From Amphibalanus amphitrite (taxonomy: Eukaryota; Arthropoda; Thecostraca; Balanomorpha; Balanidae), in contig NW_024883432.1 in assembly GCF_019059575.1 (NCBI RefSeq), positions 22,501 through 86,500 on the forward strand: DNA of 64,000 bases, written 5' to 3'. Position numbers and translations under genes: made by a program. Shown piece after piece: positions 58,898 to 64,000 of this stretch. Under the pieces are notes generated by a model that did not search any database, was not told the origin of the DNA, and saw only the letters and a list, made by a program, of their open reading frames with translations. Position 1 is the first letter of the stretch; the number at the start of each line of letters is the position of its first letter.

Positions 58898-59589
58898 CCA
58901 ATAGGATAGGGGTGGGTAAAAGCGATGAGGCTGTCCTGAGAGTGTTTTGTCCTTGTTTTGACGTGAGTGAATGTGCAACTGTTTTGAATGATTAGATTAG
59001 CAACCGCGGATACGGATTCTGAGCAGTAATCGCCACGCACTTTGTATGTGGATCGCTCTTAAATGTAAATACAATACAAATAGTGTCCTCGAACTTATCT
59101 ACGTTACTGGTTACACATTCCCTATACAGTACATGATCCTGAAACCAATGACCTTTGACCTTTGATCTGATTTCTGAGACCATGGCAGACCGAAATGATT
59201 TGCCGTTTATGTTAGCGCACACTACTCGTAAATTGCGTTTCCAGACTTCTATTGTGATTACATATAAACGTGCCAACATATCAACTGATGGTTGTCCCAT
59301 GCATCATGATGGGTTTCAAGTTGACTTGTCAGTTGTCGGCCAGGTCAAGGTCATTGACGTTTGGTGACTTCGGGTGACTGTTCCAAATTGTACGATTTTA
59401 AGGATTTTTTTAGCTTATTTCGAATCCAGCATTCGTTGAGACATTTGAGAAGCACGTATAGTTGTGGTGCCAATGCAACTTGCTACGAAGCTGTCGCTGG
59501 TGGTTTAGGTACAGCTGCTATAAATAGGTGGTGCGGGTGGGACGCCTATAACTACTTGACCCAAACTTACCCAAACCAGCCTAGCTTAA

Positions 59590-60571
59590 TCCTCGCCCCC
59601 TAGTTTTTTTCGCGATAGCTCCGAACACGCCAGCAACAGAGAGCTGAAACTAGGCATACCTGACCTTTAATTCAAGCCGGATCTTGTGACACCAACCAGA
59701 TTTTCAGGTCAGGTCAGGTTACTGACCTATGACGTCAAAGTGGACGGTCCTCAGATGCCGCAACTTCGCAACGCCCTCAGTCCCAGAGGAGCTTTTACAG
59801 GGGATGAAACTTACAGAACGTGCATCTCCTATGTAGAAGTCTCACAACTTGTACCTCTAGGATTGTTCCTAAAGATCACATGAGGTCAGGTCGGTCACGT
59901 GACCTCAACACTATAAGTCAATTGAGAAAAATGAAAACTGCTATTCTGGCGCCGGGAGCAATCTCAAACTATTGCAAGCACACGGATCGTGATTTCATGC
60001 ACTCCTTGCAAAAGTTAGATGCTTCAATTTTGCATTGTTGACGTTGCGTGATTATGACGTCACTAGGGTCATACGAGCTTTTCGTAAGTAACTCCCGATC
60101 AAACTGAGCTAGCGAGTCGGTCAAGCCACCAATGGACTGAGGAAGACCTGCCGAATCGAATAAAATGCAACATGACCTCTTTTGACCAATTTCACGACCT
60201 AGGGGTCTTTGACCTGACCTTGACCCGAGGTCAACACCTCAAGTTGACCTCATCCGAACAAAAAGTATACCATTCGACACGCCTGAGCAAGGCGAGCACG
60301 TTTATGCTAAAATCGCGCTCTGCAACTGTTTTTTTTTTAAGTTATTGATCAAAAACCGAACCCGTGTCTTGGGTCACATGACCCGACCTCAGAGGTCACC
60401 AGTTGACCTGAGACCTTAAAATCGGGTACTAGCTGCTGTGTCTCCTAACGGCACACACGCTCGTTTTTTCCGCGACGCTCTAAATCCAACGGGGGCGAAA
60501 AACGACGAGGCGGTCGTACCAGCCCTCCCCCCGGCCGGCGCGTATGTAGAAAACCAACAGGTCCTGCGGGG
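59590..60571 (+). mobile_element. TTAA-flanked element related to family A, copy 6
   Basis: TTAA is found on both sides (59586-59589 and 60572-60575). The right part (60410-60560) matches the family A 3' end: ACCTTAAAATCGGGTA, then CACGCTCGTTTTTTCCGCG. The left part is more like family B or is heavily diverged. It appears inserted in the TTAA of the CCTAGCTTAA stretch of copy 5. Terminal inverted repeats are weak. Confidence 0.5.
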
Positions 60572-60575
60572 TTAA

Positions 60576-61120
60576 CTCTCGCCCTTATTGGTGTTTTGCT
60601 AGCTGCAAACGCAAAAGGCGGGGCTAGGTTATTGGTTGACCTTCCAGGTCAGGCCAGTGACTCAAAAGTCGGGAAAATCGGGACCTATGACCTGTTAAAA
60701 CTTTGGAGAGTTAGTTGATACGACGTTTTTTGGGACGCTGATCACGAATTTCATGTTAGCTTTGATCACCGATGATGTCTTGATGCTTTTAGGCCAGGTC
60801 GGGTCAGGTCAGGTCAGGTCAACCAGTAGGCGTCTTGCTAGCTGTCCATAATAGGTGTCAACCAACACTGACAGCTTCGTGACATTGTAGGAAGGCGCCA
60901 AAATTACTTCGTAAATGTTCAAATGGGTGCTAAATTCGAAATCAGCTAAAAAAACTAGCCTAAAAATTTATGAGCCCAGAAGAAGTGAACTAAGGTCATC
61001 AAAGGTCAATGACCTTGACCTGACATTCACGTGACCTCGACACCCACCATAATGCATGGGACCACCATCATTTCACATGTTTGAACGTTTACGATCACAA
61101 AGACTGGAAACGAGCGGATA
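60576..61120 (-). mobile_element. Piggybac-like family A, copy 7, reversed and truncated
   Basis: It begins right at the TTAA shared with copy 6 (60572-60575) with CTCTCGCCCTTATTGGTG, the family A right end read in reverse. It contains GGTCGGGTCAGGTCAGGTCA (60799-60818) and the usual blocks, and stops at about 61120 in the middle of the family consensus, missing the other end. Confidence 0.7.
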
Positions 61121-62630
61121 CTGGCCGTTTTTACGAAGGGCTTCCTGGCGAATGTCCATCTAATTTGAACAAATCTTCACCAAATGTGCACCTAATCTGC
61201 ACAAAATGTGTACTATAGATGGCCGTCGTGAAATACTCCTGAGCTGAATGTTCAAATTTTGTTCCCCTTTTCTTTTTAAATGAGCTAGATTGAGCAAGAT
61301 TTTCATTGGACAAGATTGTTGACGGCCCTCCTGTGAAACGAGACTCGATGAATTCTTAAACTCCCTAGTTATTTTGTAACAACCCTAGGTTCGTTGCATA
61401 CTAACTAGGGAGGTTGCAACGACCCTAGTTTCGTTACAACGTCCCGGAATGAGCAGTTATTTTGTAACGTCCCTAGGGTCGTTGCAAACAAACTGATCGT
61501 TCAGGGAGGTTACAACCACCCTAGGGTCGTTGCAAACTAACTGAAATCGCATACTCCCTGTAACATGTATATTGTATAATATGACGTCTCAGGATCTCAT
61601 GTGTGAGAGTAACTAAAAGTGTCTGACGTTGCAACATAATCAAGCAACATGCCCGAAATTTCACAGCGGCTTTGGCTCGTAGGCGTGACTCCAATATTCG
61701 TCCAGCCTGAAGAATCCGCGGCACACACACAAGAACCTCGCCTTCCAAATGAGAGCGCGAGCCATCTGCCTAAGCACCACAAAGAAGCGCAATATCTTCG
61801 GCAACATATTGGAGGCTATCAGCCGGAAGACGGTTACGAAGCAATTTCTACAGGAAAAGAACACAATAATAAATCAAGCCGCGGCAAATCCTCCAGTAAA
61901 GGGCGGAGCAAGATAGCCACCGCCCCACAAATTTCTCCAGATTGAACAATCCCCAGAGAGCAAAGGTTTCTCAGCAACAGAAACAAAGACAGGCGAAAAG
62001 CCAGAACGATAGTTGGTGATGGCGTTGGTGCTTAATTTAAGCATTTTCCGGAACAACAAATGGTCCTACTCTACGATGTAGAAACCTCCGCTTGGTACCA
62101 AGCAAAAAAGCGTGGCATGCATCCCATCCGTCCGGTTAATATAATTATGACTTTATAAGCTAGGAAACTGTCGCACCACACAGCCTCCCTATCGAACACC
62201 GAACAAAAGACAATATCCCCAGTAGCGCCCATTCCAAGACGATCTAATCATAGACTAGCAGGCACGGATAGACAGTCCAAACTGAAACACCATCTAGGAA
62301 ATCCGCGGAAGGCAGCAATAACATAATTGTGCTGAGAAGCGATCCGGAAGGCTTCGTATCACCGACTTTTCAATGTTGTAAGTGATAGGGATTGGCGAAG
62401 TCGTCAGGCGGGATTTGAGATGGGAGCGTGGGCGGAAGATCGGCTCTGTTACTAAGAACTATTCCGTGGGATTAGGATATGACGTATTGATACTGATCCC
62501 GATGGGTCAGTAGTTACGTGAAGCACATCCATTACACGAAAGATCAGATATATTACAGAAATGAGGAAAGTCCCCGCTGAGATAATTATATCTCTGCCAC
62601 TGCCCATTACAATAGGAATCAGAAGCCCAC

Positions 62631-62695
62631 CTGTTTAACGACGTCTCTGTTCTCAATGTACTTGAAGAACCGATACAGAGCAGTCGACTTGAGCG
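62631..62695 (-). CDS. BTBD10: Internal exon of a BTBD10/KCTD20-like protein
   Basis: On the minus strand the acceptor TTTTCAG at 62696-62702 opens a 65-bp exon that starts with two bases completing a split codon, then reads LKSTALYRFFKYIENRDVVK plus Q, and ends at the donor GTGGGC. It joins in phase 0 to the exon at 48349 as [22 protein letters not shown], which matches the order in vertebrate BTBD10/KCTD20 (LYRFFKYIENRDVAK then VLKERGLKK, from memory). The upstream intron is phase 1. Exons for the BTB domain must lie beyond 64000. Confidence 0.88.
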
Positions 62696-64000
62696 CTGAA
62701 AATGACAAAAGACAGGGTTAATAACATATCATGAATAACACCTCCACAGTTTATAACACATCAGTTTCAGCCTATAGTCAATGCCAAATTATTCCGTTCA
62801 ATAGTCAAACCATTTGCTGTCAGCTTAGATGAACCCATGCGGCACATCCCTATGCAGCGCTCCCACCACCGGCGTATCCTTACAGCCCGGACCCCCTCCC
62901 TCCGGTATCCGGGTACCCTCCCGCGGTGTATCCGGGCTGTATCCACCCGGTAAGCTCATCAATACGGCTGCGTATTGGCACAAACTAATGATCATTTCGC
63001 TGCAGCCCCTCACGGCTCACCAGGCGACCTCGAGGCAATCAGCAACCACGCCACCGTCGGCGTGACGCTAGAACCCTCGGGAAATCAATTAACACGAATT
63101 AATACTGGGATGCGATGACAGAAAAGAAACAGGCTCGTCCTAAGGCGTAAATTATAATTAGAAGCATGTTGACAAGGCTTCGAGAGGCTCCCGGCGCAAT
63201 CAAAAACAAGATCAAGGTATGGAATTGATGTAGAAATAGGACACAACTCTATAAATTTTGTAATGAAACGGAGATGTCTCGCACAGGTGAGCTAAGTGCC
63301 AATCAGGGGAGTTATGCAAAACTTTTGAAGGCATTTTGTCCTAAATTTGGACCAGGTTCGCATGCACGCGCAAAGGTGTCCTAGGTCTTGGCGCATGGAA
63401 ATAAATCACCTGCTGGGCGCGCAGCGACAGGTCATTTCCTGCGGTATCGGTCTACCCGTTGGAGAGTTATTGAAATCGAAACTATTCATCAGGCTGACCC
63501 AAAACGACACACAGGTGCCGCTGGAGTCCAAAGTACATAATACAGATGGGTAAAATCACTGGAAGTGATTTTGGTTCACCCAACAAAGAAGAAAAGCGAT
63601 TGTAAACTGGATAGCCTGATGAGTGTTGAGTACATACCAATTTCTAAAGAGCCTTCCAGGCTATATCATCAGGTACCATAAAATATCTTTTTTTCGTTAG
63701 TAAAAACAAGTTGACCCGCCTCTCATACATATAAAGGGGTTATTCTAGTGATGAGAATAATATATCATCTCCTTTTGCTCGTATCCACAGGCAAACACTA
63801 TCCAAAAGTCCACTTTCAATCTGCCGCGATTCATCGCGATAGCCGAGAAACATAAATCACCACGATTGAAAATCTCAGGGAAGGTATCTTCGATTTATGA
63901 CCTCTTAAGCGATTGATTCAACATATTTATCAACGTCGAGCTTCATTATGGATGACATATTCTCTCCACGAGTGCGAACGTGGCACAATGTCCTCATATC
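62696..64000 (-). other. Upstream intron of the BTBD10-like gene, to the window edge
   Basis: No further BTBD10-like exon was found. The short plus-strand frames (62829-63065, 63347-63553) are unsupported. A donor-like AGCAG-GTGATT on the minus strand near 63410 has no recognisable coding sequence behind it. Confidence 0.45.

Larger units (their letters stand above)
55155..59081 (+). mobile_element. CR1/L2-like non-LTR retrotransposon (LINE), nearly intact
   Basis: About 3.9 kb, inserted into family A copy 5. Short target repeats are AGTGCC (55149-55154) and AGTGTC (59082-59087), and the tail is AAATGTAAATACAATACAAA. A 5' leader of about 500 bp precedes the endonuclease/reverse transcriptase frame (55650-58897). 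That frame is complete except for one frame change near 57755, in a run of five G residues. No separate ORF1 is seen. The near-complete coding region points to recent activity. The clade (CR1/L2 group) is judged from the order and wording of the motifs. Confidence 0.85.
55055..59585 (+). mobile_element. Piggybac-like family A, copy 5, split by a LINE
   Basis: The left end, TCCCTCACACTTTTAGGGG, follows GTAA (a decayed TTAA). Family A sequence runs to about 55154, is interrupted by the LINE, and resumes at 59082 (AGTGTCCTCGAAC) through the TGACCTTTGACC block to CCTAGCTTAA at 59580-59589. There another TTAA-targeting copy begins, so the family A right end is displaced or lost. Confidence 0.65.
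54585..61560. mobile_element. 7-kb nested element with about 330-bp terminal inverted repeats
   Basis: The left arm (54585 to about 54913) and right arm (about 61235 to 61560) are inverted copies starting CAGGGAGTATGCGATTTCAG, and TA flanks both ends (54583-54584, 61561-61562). Each arm contains an array of AACGACCCTAGGG motifs in both orientations. The superfamily is uncertain: TA target and CAGGG ends suggest Tc1/mariner, but long arms with internal repeats are unusual for it. Its original core was small (the remnants are about 54914-55054 and 61121-61234). The rest is later insertions: family A copies, one family A-related copy, and a LINE. No transposase of its own is visible. Confidence 0.8.

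Noticed and set aside
54585-61560. Maverick/Polinton-type origin for the long inverted ends
   Set aside because: No matching 6-bp direct duplication at the ends and no capsid, integrase or polymerase sequence inside; TA flanks and CAGGG ends fit a plain DNA transposon better.

Overview
This is eukaryotic, intron-rich DNA and is best read as an arthropod genome, probably a crustacean. The evidence is a TATA box with a TCAGT-type initiator, secreted-protein genes whose signal peptide is split by a phase-0 intron, an animal BTBD10/KCTD20 gene, and a mixed load of hAT, Tc1/mariner, piggyBac-like and CR1/L2-like elements. A barnacle or other crustacean is plausible, but species cannot be fixed from this window.

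Left part (1-30 kb). Two secreted, low-complexity proteins lie head to head about 13 kb apart. The minus-strand gene has its TATA box at 6201-6207 and its initiator at 6175-6179. Its exon 1 (6140-6154) encodes MRSLL, and exon 2 (1325 down to the window edge) encodes a Gly/Ser-rich, silk-like protein with recurring helix-forming modules. The plus-strand gene has a probable exon 1 at 19354-19374 (MRMLRFV) and one very large exon at 24203-29971, which encodes a Pro/Gln/Arg-rich protein of about 1,929 residues with several dibasic sites. Both genes put a first intron of about 4.8 kb inside the signal peptide in phase 0. I recognise no known domain in either.

Right part (36.8-64 kb). Three minus-strand exons (62631-62695, 48167-48349, 36851-37015) encode the conserved C-terminal half of a BTBD10/KCTD20-like protein. 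Their introns are 14.3 kb and 11.2 kb, and the exons for the BTB domain lie beyond the right edge. The 14.3 kb intron holds most of the transposons, a perfect 1,088-bp tandem duplication, and a nested 7-kb element with inverted ends of about 330 bp.

Mobile DNA. Seven copies of a piggyBac-like non-autonomous family (TTAA target, CCCTCGCCCGTAT ends) recur, some nested in or interrupted by other elements. They are packed with AGGTCA motifs, the core half-site of nuclear hormone receptors. Also present are a second TTAA family, a 1.9-kb hAT element with a perfect 8-bp target duplication, a 435-bp foldback hAT MITE, two decayed Tc1/mariner elements with clear ends, a nearly intact CR1/L2-like LINE, a 5'-truncated LINE, and several minisatellites. 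The remaining stretches show no gene I can support.
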